A stretch of 64,000 nucleotides of DNA. It comes from Bradyrhizobium erythrophlei (GTDB lineage Bacteria > Pseudomonadota > Alphaproteobacteria > Rhizobiales > Xanthobacteraceae). The stretch lies in NCBI RefSeq assembly GCF_900142985.1, contig NZ_LT670849.1:496001-560000 (forward strand). The letters run 5' to 3'. The notes beneath the pieces were generated by a model. It saw only the letters and a program-made list of their open reading frames with translations, ran no database searches and was not told the DNA's origin. A program made the translations under genes and the position numbers. Below, in pieces: positions 26,237 to 35,792 of the stretch (positions are counted from its first letter, which is position 1; every line of letters begins with the position of its first letter).

Positions 26237-27235
26237 CTAGTTGATCGCCCGGATCAGATTTTTGATTTTCTCGGCATGCGGGCCGAGGTCTTTGGCGAGT
26301 TTGTCGAGATACGGATCGGCGATTTTCGTGAAGCCGGACTTGTCGACATCCGTCACCACCTTCACGCCGATCGACTTCAGCTTTTCCGCCGATTGATGCT
26401 CGAGCTCGAACGCCTTGGCCGGTTGGGTGCGGTTGACCTCATCGGCGGCGGCCTGCACCCAGCCCTGCTGCTCCGGCGTGAGGCTGTTCCACAGCTTGTC
26501 GCTGATCCAGAGCAGGCTGTTGTTGGCCTCGTGTTCCGTCAACGACAGGACGGGCGCGACTTCATAGTGCTTGTTGGCGAGGAAGACGTTGATGCCGTTT
26601 TCGGCGACATCCACCACGCCGGTTTGCAGCGAGGTGTAGACGCTGCCGAACGGCATGTGCACGATCTGGGCGCCGTAGGCCGGGAACATGGTGTCCTCGG
26701 TCGGCGTCGCCTGAACCCGCACTTTCAGTCCCTTGACGTCATCGATCTTCCGGATCTCGCGTCTGGCATACATGTGACGCAGGCCGAGCGTGGCGAGCCC
26801 GATGACGCGGGCGCCCTGCACGGTTTCAGCGATCATGGTCTTGACGGCTTTGGACACTTCCGGGTCCGCGATCGCCTTGACGAGATGGGCTTCGTTCCGG
26901 AACAGGAAGTGCATCGACATCACGCCGGCCTGCGGGGATAACGTCGCGGCATTGGCGGATGAGGAGATGCAGAATTCGACGTCGCCAGATTTCACGAGCT
27001 GAAGCACCTGGGGCTCCTGCCCGAGCTGAGCGCCCGGATACTGGTCGATCAGCATCGTGCCCTTGCTCAGCGTCTTGAGCTTGTCGGCGAAGATATCGCC
27101 GAGGATGCCATAACCGGTCGTCTTCGGCTGGTCATAGGCGAAGCGGTAATGCTTCACCTCCTGGGCTGTCGCACCTGCCGCCATGAGAAGAAAGGCAGCA
27201 ACGAACGCAGCGAACGGCTTGCCAAAACTGGCCAT
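26237..27235 (-). CDS. dctP: TRAP transporter substrate-binding protein (copy 2, tandem paralogue)
   Basis: This 332-residue periplasmic protein is clearly homologous to copy 1 along its whole length, for example AQEVKHYRFAYDQPKTTGYG and GTMLIDQYPGAQLGQEPQVL. It has its own signal peptide (ending MAAGATA) and a strong ribosome binding site (GGGAGGGGGAG) before the ATG at 27235. It is the first gene of the TRAP set and lies 96 bp downstream of the dehydratase gene on the same strand. Confidence 0.93.
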   Translation of the reverse strand: MASFGKPFAAFVAAFLLMAAGATAQEVKHYRFAYDQPKTTGYGILGDIFADKLKTLSKGTMLIDQYPGAQLGQEPQVLQLVKSGDVEFCISSSANAATLSPQAGVMSMHFLFRNEAHLVKAIADPEVSKAVKTMIAETVQGARVIGLATLGLRHMYARREIRKIDDVKGLKVRVQATPTEDTMFPAYGAQIVHMPFGSVYTSLQTGVVDVAENGINVFLANKHYEVAPVLSLTEHEANNSLLWISDKLWNSLTPEQQGWVQAAADEVNRTQPAKAFELEHQSAEKLKSIGVKVVTDVDKSGFTKIADPYLDKLAKDLGPHAEKIKNLIRAIN

Positions 27236-27331
27236 CGTCTCCCCCTCCCTGATTGTTTTCTTGGATCATCCCATCGGCCTTGTCGGGATGTCAATCGAAC
27301 TGAGGGAGAAGACCTGTTTGGCCGTTGCCTG

Positions 27332-29056
27332 TTATTTAGCTTCGGATCTGCCTTCTGATTTCCCCTGGGCACGCATGAAGTCGAAATCGCAGCCCTCGTC
27401 GGCCTGCAAGATCGTCTCATGGAACAGGTGCGCGTAACCGCGTTTGGCCCAGTCCGCCTTCGGCAGCTTGAGCGTGGTGCGGCGCTTTTCGAGCTCGGCC
27501 GCATCGACCAACAGGTCGATACTGCGCTTGGCGACGTCGAGGGCGATCATGTCGCCGGTCCTGACCAGCGCCAGGGGCCCGCCGACCGCGGATTCCGGCG
27601 TGATATGAAGCACGATGGTCCCGAACGCCGTGCCGCTCATCCGCGCATCCGAAATCCGCACCATGTCCTTGACGCCGGCACGCAGCAATTTTGAAGGGAT
27701 CGGCAGGTAACCGGCCTCCGGCATGCCCGGCGCGCCTTTCGGCCCGGCATTGCGCAGCACCAGCACGTCATCGGCCGTGACGTCCAATGCGGGATCATCG
27801 ACCCGCAGCGTCATGTCCTCGACGGATTCGAACACGACCGCCCGGCCGGTGTGCTGTAACAGCTTGGCCGTCGCCGCGGACTGCTTGATGACCGCGCCGC
27901 GCGGCGCGAGGTTGCCATGCAGGATCGCCATCGAGCCCACCGACTTGATCGGGTTGTCGCGCGTGCGAATGACATCCTGCCCCGGCACGTCTTCGGCGGC
28001 CGCGACAACTTCGCGGAGCGTCGCGCCGGTAATGATCTTCGCCTCGAGATCGATGAGGTCGCCGAGCTGCGCCATCAATTTCGGCACGCCGCCGGCATGA
28101 TGGAAATGCTCCATGTAATGGGCGCCCGACGGTTTCAGGTCGATCAGAACCGGCACCTCGCGGCCGAGCTTGTCGAAGGCTTCCAGATCAATCCGGTGCG
28201 GGCTGCGGTTGGCCATCGCGGTCAGATGGATGAGGCCGTTGGTCGATCCGCCGATCGCCTGCATCACGATCTGCGCGTTGCGGAACGACGATGCCGTCAA
28301 CAATTCGCTTGGCTTCGGCCCCTTGGCCTTGGCCATGTCGGCGGCGACCTTGCCGCTCGCTTCCGCCAGGCGAAAGCGTTCGGCATGGGGCGCCGGTATA
28401 GTCGCGCTCATCGGCAGCGACAGGCCGAGCGCCTCGGTGACGCAGGCCATGGTGCTCGCGGTGCCCATCACCATACAGGTGCCGACCGACGGCGCGAGGC
28501 GCGAACTGACCGCCTCGATCTCGACATCGTCGATCTCGCCGGCGCGGTGTTTGCCCCACAGCCTGCGGCAATCGGTACAGGCGCCCAGAACCTCGCCGCG
28601 ATGATGTCCGACCACCATCGGACCGACGGGGATGACGACCGTCGGCAGATCGGCTGAGATCGCCGCCATGATCTGCGCCGGTAAAGTCTTGTCGCAACCG
28701 CCGATCACCACCACCGCATCCATCGGCTGGGCACGGATCATTTCCTCGGTATCCATCGCCATCAGGTTGCGCAGATACATCGAGGTCGGATGCGAAAAGC
28801 TTTCCGCGATCGAAATGGTCGGAAACACCATCGGCATGGCGCCGGACAGCATCACGCCGCGCTTGACGGCTTCGACGATCTGCGGCGCGTTGCCGTGGCA
28901 CGGATTGTAGTCGCTATAGGTGTTGGTGATGCCGACGATCGGGCGATTCAGCGCATCGTCCGAATAGCCCATCGCCTTGATGAAGACCTTGCGCAGAAAC
29001 AGCGAAAAGCCGGGATCGCCGTAACTCGCCAGTCCCTTGCGCAGTCCATCAGCCAT
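27332..29056 (-). CDS. IlvD/Edd family sugar-acid dehydratase
   Basis: This 574-residue protein has the iron-sulfur cysteines of the family in NPCHGN, IGGCDKTLPAQ and GACTDCRRLWG. It also has the conserved RISDARMSGTAFGTIVLHI with the catalytic serine. The pattern fits aldonate dehydratases such as L-arabinonate or D-xylonate dehydratase better than biosynthetic IlvD, and the neighbouring TRAP importer supports an imported sugar acid as substrate. It would convert an aldonate to its 2-keto-3-deoxy form in the cytosol. Confidence 0.9.
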   Translation of the reverse strand: MADGLRKGLASYGDPGFSLFLRKVFIKAMGYSDDALNRPIVGITNTYSDYNPCHGNAPQIVEAVKRGVMLSGAMPMVFPTISIAESFSHPTSMYLRNLMAMDTEEMIRAQPMDAVVVIGGCDKTLPAQIMAAISADLPTVVIPVGPMVVGHHRGEVLGACTDCRRLWGKHRAGEIDDVEIEAVSSRLAPSVGTCMVMGTASTMACVTEALGLSLPMSATIPAPHAERFRLAEASGKVAADMAKAKGPKPSELLTASSFRNAQIVMQAIGGSTNGLIHLTAMANRSPHRIDLEAFDKLGREVPVLIDLKPSGAHYMEHFHHAGGVPKLMAQLGDLIDLEAKIITGATLREVVAAAEDVPGQDVIRTRDNPIKSVGSMAILHGNLAPRGAVIKQSAATAKLLQHTGRAVVFESVEDMTLRVDDPALDVTADDVLVLRNAGPKGAPGMPEAGYLPIPSKLLRAGVKDMVRISDARMSGTAFGTIVLHITPESAVGGPLALVRTGDMIALDVAKRSIDLLVDAAELEKRRTTLKLPKADWAKRGYAHLFHETILQADEGCDFDFMRAQGKSEGRSEAK

Positions 29057-29135
29057 GGCCGAAACACCCTTTTGATTTCTTTGCGCCTGTTATGAACTCG
29101 GCGCCAGAATTGTCAAATCAGATCGCACCACCCGG

Positions 29136-30233
29136 CTACTGCCGCTGGAAATAGATCTTGTAAAGCTGCTCTCTGAAGCTCGGGCTTGCGTCAACGGCTG
29201 CGCGAAAGTCGTCTTTGGCGAGGCGGTAGGCTACCAGTCTTTCCTGGGCGATCACGGTCGCGTTGCGCGGCCGATCCGTGATCAAAGCCTGTTCGCCGAA
29301 GCACTCGCCTGATCCGAGCATCGCGACCGCCTCCTCACCGTTCCCTGCCTGATAAATCCCGACTCTCCCCTCGCGGATCAGGAAGAAGTCCTCGCCGCTG
29401 TCGCCCTCCCGCAGGACCACGTCGCTGGCATTGTACGCGACGCCTTTCATCTTGCTGGCCACGTTGGTCAGATCGACCGGCGACAGCTTTTCGAAGAGCG
29501 GCAACCGGCGCAAAAATTCACAGATCACGACGGCCTCATTAAGCACGACGTCGGACTTGATCGCGCCGTCCACCATGTTGACGACGCGGTCGGCGAGTTC
29601 GATCAGTCTGGTGTCATGCGTCACCATGATGACGGTGCAGCCATGCTCGGCTGTCAGTTCCTTGAGAAGTCCGGAGACGATCTGGGCGGAGTCGCGATCG
29701 AGCGCGGCAGTCGGTTCATCGGCAAGCACCAGCCGCGGCCGGTTGACCAGGGCCCGCGCCACCGCGACGCGCTGCCGCTGGCCGCCCGAAAGCGACCGCG
29801 GCTTGTAGTTATGGCGATGCCCCAATCCCAGACGATCCAATATGGCAGCGGCCGCATCTCTCATCTCGTAACGCGGAAGATCGCCGACTTCCATGGCCAG
29901 CATGACATTCTCAATCGCGCTCAAGGAATCGAACAGATTGTGCGCCTGAAAGATGAACCCGATCTTGCGCCGGACCGAGACGAGCTCGCTCGCGGGCAGC
30001 TTCGCGAGATCGTGGCCGAGCACGTCGATGTGGCCGCTTTGCAACGAACGCAGCGCGCCGATCAGCGTCAGCAGGGTCGTTTTGCCCGAGCCGGACGGCC
30101 CCGTCATCACGACGAACTCGCCCCGGCTTACCTGCAGGCAATTGTCGAAAAGCACCTGATTGCGCGCATCGCCCTCGCCAAAATAATGGTTGAGGTGCCG
30201 GACGTTCAGAATGGCTGGCAGCGCCTCTTCCAT
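29136..30233 (-). CDS. devA: DevA-type ABC ATPase fused to a cyclic-nucleotide-binding domain
   Basis: This 365-residue protein has two parts. Residues 1-230 are a DevA/LolD-type ATPase with Walker A GPSGSGKTT (45-53), signature LSGGQRQRVAVARAL and Walker B LVLADEPTAALD. Residues 234-365 form a cyclic-nucleotide-binding domain (LREGDSGEDFFLIREGRVGI, then GECFGEQALITDRPRNATV as the phosphate cassette). DevA proteins normally end after the ATPase, so this is a fusion. I chose the ATG at 30233, which overlaps the permease stop by one base (TGATG). Confidence 0.9.
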   Translation of the reverse strand: MEEALPAILNVRHLNHYFGEGDARNQVLFDNCLQVSRGEFVVMTGPSGSGKTTLLTLIGALRSLQSGHIDVLGHDLAKLPASELVSVRRKIGFIFQAHNLFDSLSAIENVMLAMEVGDLPRYEMRDAAAAILDRLGLGHRHNYKPRSLSGGQRQRVAVARALVNRPRLVLADEPTAALDRDSAQIVSGLLKELTAEHGCTVIMVTHDTRLIELADRVVNMVDGAIKSDVVLNEAVVICEFLRRLPLFEKLSPVDLTNVASKMKGVAYNASDVVLREGDSGEDFFLIREGRVGIYQAGNGEEAVAMLGSGECFGEQALITDRPRNATVIAQERLVAYRLAKDDFRAAVDASPSFREQLYKIYFQRQ

Positions 30234-31420
30234 CAGAACACCTCGGCCGGATCGGCATCGAGAACCCGCCGCATCGCGACAAGGCCTGACAACAGGCACA
30301 TCGTCAGCGTCAGCGCCGCGCTCAGCAACAGCAGCCCCGGCGTCAACTGCATCGGCAGCAGACTGTAATCGCCGATCGCGTGGAACAGAATGCCGGCGGC
30401 GAGCCAGGCCGGCACCATCGCCGCAACCGCATAAAGGACGGCCTGCTTGATCACGCTTCCGATCAGATAGCGATCGTCAAATCCAATGGCCCTGAGCGTT
30501 GCATATTGCGGTAGCTGATCGCTGAGGTCGGTATAGAGGATCTGATAGGAGATCAGCATCCCGACGACAAAACCGATCACCGCGCCGAGGTCGAAGATCG
30601 GGCCGACCGAAGACGTTTTCGTCTGGAAGGTGGTCTCGAGCGCAATCACCTCGGCCTTGGTCAGCGGCAGGACGTTCGGCGAAAGCGCCTGTTGCAGCGC
30701 CGCCTTGACCGTTGCGACAGCAGTCCCCGGCGTCACCTTGATCACGCCAAACTCAACATCGGCCAGGTCGCCGGCGGCGAGCGCGCCCCGCGCAAACATC
30801 TTGAGAAAATTGCGATCGCCGGTGAGCAAGGTGCCGTCAGCCAGAAAGTCCGGGCCCAAGGGAAAGGTGCCGACAATCCTCACCCGCCTGCGGCCGAGCT
30901 CGGTTTCGGTCCCGTCGGCAACGCGACCCAGAAACGATCGCGCGTGAGAGTCGAACATCACGGTATCGGGCTGTTTCAGCGCATCGTGATGGGCTGCGAT
31001 CTCCGGCCACAGCCAGGGGGACGCATCAGGGTCAAAGCCGTAGACGTTGATCGTGAAATTCTTGCCGGTCTGCGGATTCTTCCACAGCGTCACGTTGCCA
31101 TAAATCGGACGGATCGAGGCAACTCCCTCGACGCTGTTGGCGAGATAGAGCTGACGGCGAGAGAACGCATCCTTGCGCCCGGTCCGGTATTTGGTCGAAC
31201 TCACGAGAACGATGTCGCCATCCATGTGGCGGATCAGCTGGAGCGAGGATTCCAGGAACGCGTTCCGAAAGCCGAATTCGACCAGCATCAGCACAACAGC
31301 GAAAGCAATGCCGAAGATCGACCGGGCCAGGCGCCGCCTGTCGGCCGTCAAATTCCGCAACGCCAGCGGAACGCCATCGAAAAGCGCGAATCCGAACAGT
31401 GATGAGCTGCTATTGCTCAT
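30233..31420 (-). CDS. devC: DevC-type ABC exporter permease (second of two)
   Basis: This 395-residue FtsX/MacB-like permease has one N-terminal membrane segment (SIFGIAFAVVLMLVEFGFRN), a large periplasmic domain and three C-terminal segments. LYTDLSDQLPQYATLRAIGF marks the cytoplasmic coupling loop. The family exports lipids or glycolipids together with a DevB adaptor and DevA ATPase. It is 2 bp downstream of a paralogous permease gene, with which it probably forms a heterodimer. Confidence 0.92.
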   Translation of the reverse strand: MSNSSSSLFGFALFDGVPLALRNLTADRRRLARSIFGIAFAVVLMLVEFGFRNAFLESSLQLIRHMDGDIVLVSSTKYRTGRKDAFSRRQLYLANSVEGVASIRPIYGNVTLWKNPQTGKNFTINVYGFDPDASPWLWPEIAAHHDALKQPDTVMFDSHARSFLGRVADGTETELGRRRVRIVGTFPLGPDFLADGTLLTGDRNFLKMFARGALAAGDLADVEFGVIKVTPGTAVATVKAALQQALSPNVLPLTKAEVIALETTFQTKTSSVGPIFDLGAVIGFVVGMLISYQILYTDLSDQLPQYATLRAIGFDDRYLIGSVIKQAVLYAVAAMVPAWLAAGILFHAIGDYSLLPMQLTPGLLLLSAALTLTMCLLSGLVAMRRVLDADPAEVF

Positions 31421-31422
31421 AG

Positions 31423-32547
31423 CTAGAACAACTCGACCGGATCGGCGCGCCGCAACACCCGGGCAGAAGCCAGCGCCGAGATGCCGGCCATCACCAGGGC
31501 AAGCGCGAGAACCGTTAAAATCAGGTCGGCTGTCATATCAAGCGGGAGCAGCGTGACCCGCCGGAGCGCGGCATTGATGACCGTCGCAAGCACCAAAGAT
31601 GGAACAAAGCCGATCATCGCCATCAGGATGGCCAGCGAGACGACGATCGAAAGCAAGGCGCCTTCGGTATATCCGATCGCCTTCAGGGTCGCATATTGCG
31701 GCAACTGACGCAGGATCTGCGTCGACAGGATCTGGTTGACGATGGCCATGCCGACGATAAAGGCAACCACGGCGCCAAAGCCGAAGATCAAACCGGTTGA
31801 GGTCTCCAGCATCCAGTGACGCTTCTCGAAGGCCGCGAGTTCGGCCCTGGTCATGACCTGCACGTCTGCCGGCAGCAGGTCGCGCAGCCGGCGCGCCACG
31901 GCTTGCGGATCGGCGCCGGTCTTGAGCCGCAGCAGCCCCAGGCTGATCTCTCCGAGGTTGCGGCCCGGAAACAGCCGCAGAAAGTTCTGGTCGCTCGTGA
32001 CAGCGGCGCCCAGTCCGGCAAAGCCGGTGCCAAGTTGGTAGGTGCCGATGATGGTCTCGGCGCGGCGCTCGATCTCGACCACGCGCCCATCATGCAGATC
32101 GCCGAATTCCTTTCGGGTCGCCCGGTCGACCAATATTGTATCCGGCTTGCGCAAGGCATCCTGACGGTTCGTGATCGCGTCGATATCAAAGATCTGCACC
32201 GCAGGGTCGAACGCCATGACGAAGATATCGCGAGCGATCCCCGACGACGCGGTCATCCATTCGCCGGTCTGCTGATAGAACGGGATCGCCTGCTCGACTT
32301 CGGTTAACGCCAGGGCCTGATAAAGCCGACGCCGCGGCAGCGTACCCGACAACCCCTGAAAGGCGTAGTCGGGCGACACCAGCACGATATCAAATCGCAT
32401 GGTGTCGTAGATCAGCATGCCGCCGCGCGGCACCGCGAGATAGAAGCCGAGCTGAAGAAACACCAGCAGCAGCGCAATCGAGATACCGCCGATGGCCAAA
32501 GCGCTGCGACCGCGATCGTCTGACAGCATGCGCCAGGCGACGATCAT
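31423..32547 (-). CDS. devC: DevC-type ABC exporter permease (first of two)
   Basis: This 374-residue paralogue of the next gene has the same layout: one N-terminal segment, a periplasmic domain, three C-terminal segments and the loop LSTQILRQLPQYATLKAIGY. It lies 3 bp after the adaptor gene. Cyanobacterial DevBCA has a single DevC gene, so two permease genes are notable. Confidence 0.92.
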   Translation of the reverse strand: MIVAWRMLSDDRGRSALAIGGISIALLLVFLQLGFYLAVPRGGMLIYDTMRFDIVLVSPDYAFQGLSGTLPRRRLYQALALTEVEQAIPFYQQTGEWMTASSGIARDIFVMAFDPAVQIFDIDAITNRQDALRKPDTILVDRATRKEFGDLHDGRVVEIERRAETIIGTYQLGTGFAGLGAAVTSDQNFLRLFPGRNLGEISLGLLRLKTGADPQAVARRLRDLLPADVQVMTRAELAAFEKRHWMLETSTGLIFGFGAVVAFIVGMAIVNQILSTQILRQLPQYATLKAIGYTEGALLSIVVSLAILMAMIGFVPSLVLATVINAALRRVTLLPLDMTADLILTVLALALVMAGISALASARVLRRADPVELF

Positions 32548-32550
32548 TGT

Positions 32551-33714
32551 CTAAGGCCGCGCGGCCGGCTGCGCTTCGGCCTCCACCGTCCCACTGATCA
32601 AAACATCTACGGTCAGATTGGTCAGACGTTCGGTCGTCTTTGCGTCGTCAAGTTCGATCCAGACCTCGACGACGCGCGCATCGGCCCGCGCTGCTGGATC
32701 GACGTTCAGCACATCGTTCTTGAAGACCATGTTGCCGATCCGCACGACTTTGCCGTTGACCGGCTGCGCCAAAGCGCGGCTCGTGACGCGCGCCGACTGC
32801 CCGATCTCCACGCGGCCAATATCCGTCTCATAAACCTCTGCAACCACGCGCATCACCGAGGTATCGCCCATGGTCAGGACCGCATTGTTGCCGACCTGCT
32901 CGCCGGGCCTGACCATGATGTTCAGGATACGGCCATCGACCGGTGCAAATAATGTCAGCTTACGCGCTCTCGCCTCGGTCAAACCAAGCTGTCGCTCGAG
33001 CGACACGACCGGAATCTCAGCCTTGTCGCGCTCCAGACCGGCGCGCGCCTGGGCCAGCTGGATTTCGGCATCGGCCCGGTCAAGCTCGAACTGATGTCTA
33101 AGCTCGCTCAACTTGGCACGAGCGCCGTTGAGATCGGCCTGATCCCGCCCCACCAGTGTCTGCTGATTGTCGCGCAGCCGTTGCGTCGTCGCTCCTTTTT
33201 CTGCGAGCGCCAGCTGCGCCGAGAGGATCTCCTTGTCGTTTCCGAACGCGACATCGAGGCTTTCGACGATCGATTCCTGCGCGCTGATCCGCGAGGGCAT
33301 GATCTCGCTTACCTGCCGCAACTTGAGCTCGGCGGCCGATATCCGGAGTTGATCGAGCTCGATCTGGGCGGCGAGCTTGCGTTTGGCTTCATCAAGCTGC
33401 GCGCTGATGAATTCATGCTCGGCCATCTGTTCGGCATAGCCGGCGAGGTAACCGAGCGGCTGGCCACGCTTGACCATATCGCCGCGCGCGACCAACAGGC
33501 TGTCGAGCCGGTCGGCCGGCGTGCCCGCCCCGAGATTGATAATCTCGCTTCTCGGCTCGACGCGGCCCAGCGCCGCAACGTCGCTATTCGACTGGGATCC
33601 GAATCCCTGCCGCCCAGCTTGCGCCGACGGCTTCGCCGACCCGAAAAACTCGATTCGACCGACCACGACAGCCACAACCAGGGCCAGTGCAACGGCGATG
33701 TACTTCCCGCGCAT
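32551..33714 (-). CDS. devB: DevB-type HlyD family adaptor of the exporter
   Basis: This membrane-fusion protein of about 387 residues has an N-terminal anchor (YIAVALALVVAVVVGRIEFF), a long coiled-coil hairpin of about 150 residues rich in Q, E, L and R, and a beta-barrel domain (RILNIMVRPGEQVGNNAVLT). It links the inner-membrane exporter to an outer-membrane channel. I favour the ATG at 33714, with GGAG upstream, over a TTG at 33780. It is the first gene of a tight four-gene unit. Confidence 0.9.
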   Translation of the reverse strand: MRGKYIAVALALVVAVVVGRIEFFGSAKPSAQAGRQGFGSQSNSDVAALGRVEPRSEIINLGAGTPADRLDSLLVARGDMVKRGQPLGYLAGYAEQMAEHEFISAQLDEAKRKLAAQIELDQLRISAAELKLRQVSEIMPSRISAQESIVESLDVAFGNDKEILSAQLALAEKGATTQRLRDNQQTLVGRDQADLNGARAKLSELRHQFELDRADAEIQLAQARAGLERDKAEIPVVSLERQLGLTEARARKLTLFAPVDGRILNIMVRPGEQVGNNAVLTMGDTSVMRVVAEVYETDIGRVEIGQSARVTSRALAQPVNGKVVRIGNMVFKNDVLNVDPAARADARVVEVWIELDDAKTTERLTNLTVDVLISGTVEAEAQPAARP

Positions 33715-33846
33715 CCCCTCGAAACTCCGACGAGGGCTTTTCCCAGGGAAAAACCCGGCAATCCATGAAAAATCACGCAATGATAATCAACGCGACGCAG
33801 GACTTAAACGCCGCCAAACTACGGTCCCCTCCTATTATATCGAATC

Positions 33847-34665
33847 TTATTTCAGATCGATGATGCGCTTCTTGTCGCCGTCGAACTCCATGCCGCAGAA
33901 CGTACCGCCCTGGTAGAAGTCGCCGACCGGATCGGGCTTGAGCTTGGCCTGCTCGGCAAAGGCATGTTCGCGAAAATCTTCCGCGCGGCCCGTCGGGCGG
34001 TAGCCGAGATCGATGGCGCGATGGTTGTCCCACCACGAGCGCTCGTTGTTGGAGGCGCCATAGAAAATCTCGAAGTGAATGTCGGGGTGCTCGAGCCCGA
34101 TCCGGCAGAGCTGCACCAGGTCTTCCGGCTTCAGCCAGATCGAGAGCCTTCGATGGTCGAGCGGCTTGTCGCCGAAATTGCCGATCCGGATGCAAGTCAC
34201 CTTCATGCCATGCTTGTCGGCATAGAGCGCGCCGACCGCCTCGCCGAATGCCTTGCTGACGCCGTAACGGCTGTCCGGCCGCGGCGTCACGTCGGTGCCG
34301 ATGCGGTGATAGCGCGGATAAAAGCCGACCGCATGGTTGGACGACGCGAACACGATGCGCTTGACGCCCTTCTTGTGCGCCGCCTCGAACAGGTTGTAGC
34401 AGCCGATGATGTTGGATTGCAGGATGGCATCCCACGGACCTTCAACCGAATAACCGCCGAAATGAATGATGCCGTCGACGCCTTCGCATATCGCCTCGAC
34501 CTCGGCCATGTTAGCGAGGTCGGCCGCCTTGAACTTCTCGCCGCGGCCGAGATCGGCGGGTGCCTTCAGGTCGCTCAATAGCAAATCCGGATAGATCGGC
34601 GGCAACAGCTTGCGCAGGCTTGTGCCGATTCCACCCGACGCGCCGGTCATCAATATGCGTGGCAT
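33847..34665 (-). CDS. NAD-dependent SDR, uronate dehydrogenase-like
   Basis: This 272-residue extended short-chain dehydrogenase has the cofactor motif TGASGGIGTSL near the N-terminus and the catalytic YGVSK. It also shows SSNHAVGFYPR and FYGASNNERSWWDN, which recur in uronate dehydrogenases as I know them. These oxidise glucuronate or galacturonate to the aldarolactone. The ATG at 34665 is preferred because GAGGG lies 5 bases upstream of it. It is divergent from the lactonase gene, the expected next pathway step. Confidence 0.87.
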   Translation of the reverse strand: MPRILMTGASGGIGTSLRKLLPPIYPDLLLSDLKAPADLGRGEKFKAADLANMAEVEAICEGVDGIIHFGGYSVEGPWDAILQSNIIGCYNLFEAAHKKGVKRIVFASSNHAVGFYPRYHRIGTDVTPRPDSRYGVSKAFGEAVGALYADKHGMKVTCIRIGNFGDKPLDHRRLSIWLKPEDLVQLCRIGLEHPDIHFEIFYGASNNERSWWDNHRAIDLGYRPTGRAEDFREHAFAEQAKLKPDPVGDFYQGGTFCGMEFDGDKKRIIDLK

Positions 34666-34802
34666 TTCATCCCTCATTTTCGGATTGCTTTCGTGATTAT
34701 GGCGCGGCGCGCGATGCGCGGCAAGCGCGCTTGCTGCAAGGCCATCGCAATGTTAGCAAATGGGCCGCTAGCGAGGAAACCAAACAACAACGAGAACACG
34801 AA

Positions 34803-35768
34803 ATGTCCGAAAAGCCCGCACGTCCCGGCTTTCAGCCGGCCACGCAATATCCCGACCCCTGCATTCACGCGCTCGATCCGCGCTTCGAAAAATACTGGCT
34901 GAAATTATCGGCGGTGGAACGGATCGCGACCGGCCTGCGCTGGGCCGAAGGGCCGGTGTGGTTCGGCGACGGGCGCTATTTATTGTGCAGCGATATTCCG
35001 AACCAGCGCATCATCAAGTGGGAGGAAGAAACGGGCGCGGTCAGCGTCTATCGCAAGCCGTCGAACTTCGGCAACGGCAACACCCGCGACCGCCAGGGAC
35101 GCCTCGTGACCTGTGAACATGGCGGCCGTCGCGTGGTCCGCACCGAATATGACGGTTCGGTTACGGTTCTGATGGATTCCTTCAACGGCAAGCGACTGAA
35201 TTCACCCAACGACGTCATCGTGAAATCGGACGGTTCGATCTGGTTTAGCGATCCGGTGTTCGGCCTGCTCGGCAATTACGAAGGTTATGTCGCAGAGTCC
35301 GAGATCAACGCCAACGTCTACCGGATCGACAGCGAAACCGGCAAAGCCGCCATCGTTGCCGAAGACGTGCTCGGACCGAACGGGCTTTGCTTCTCGCCGG
35401 ACGAGAAAATCCTCTACATCGTCGAATCCCGCGGCGTGCCGAACCGCAAGATTCTCGCCTACGACGTTTCGCCGTCCGGCGACAAGATCACCAACAAGCG
35501 GGTGCTGATCGACGCCGGTCCCGGCACGCCCGACGGCATGCGTTGCGACATCGACGGCAATCTCTGGTGCGGCTGGGGCATGGGCGATGCCGAACTCGAC
35601 GGCGTCATGGTCTTTGCGCCCGACGGCAAGCCGATCGGCCGTATCGCGCTGCCCGAGCGCTGCGCCAATGTCTGCTTCGGCGGATTGAAGCGCAACCGCC
35701 TGTTCATGGCGGCGAGCCAGTCGATCTACGCACTCTATGTGAATACGCAGGGCGCGCTGGGGGGCTAG
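34803..35768 (+). CDS. SMP-30/gluconolactonase family lactonase
   Basis: This 321-residue six-bladed propeller hydrolase has the metal-site features of the family: an early glutamate in RWAEGPVWF, RLNSPNDVIVKSDGSIWF, and GTPDGMRCDIDGNLWCGWG with the catalytic aspartate. It should open a sugar-acid lactone in the cytosol. The ATG at 34803 begins MSEKPARPGF. Upstream open sequence overlaps the divergent SDR gene and is not part of it. The pairing suggests uronate to aldarolactone to aldarate. Confidence 0.9.
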   Translation: MSEKPARPGFQPATQYPDPCIHALDPRFEKYWLKLSAVERIATGLRWAEGPVWFGDGRYLLCSDIPNQRIIKWEEETGAVSVYRKPSNFGNGNTRDRQGRLVTCEHGGRRVVRTEYDGSVTVLMDSFNGKRLNSPNDVIVKSDGSIWFSDPVFGLLGNYEGYVAESEINANVYRIDSETGKAAIVAEDVLGPNGLCFSPDEKILYIVESRGVPNRKILAYDVSPSGDKITNKRVLIDAGPGTPDGMRCDIDGNLWCGWGMGDAELDGVMVFAPDGKPIGRIALPERCANVCFGGLKRNRLFMAASQSIYALYVNTQGALGG

Positions 35769-35792
35769 GTCCCGAGGATTGCCGACGACCGG

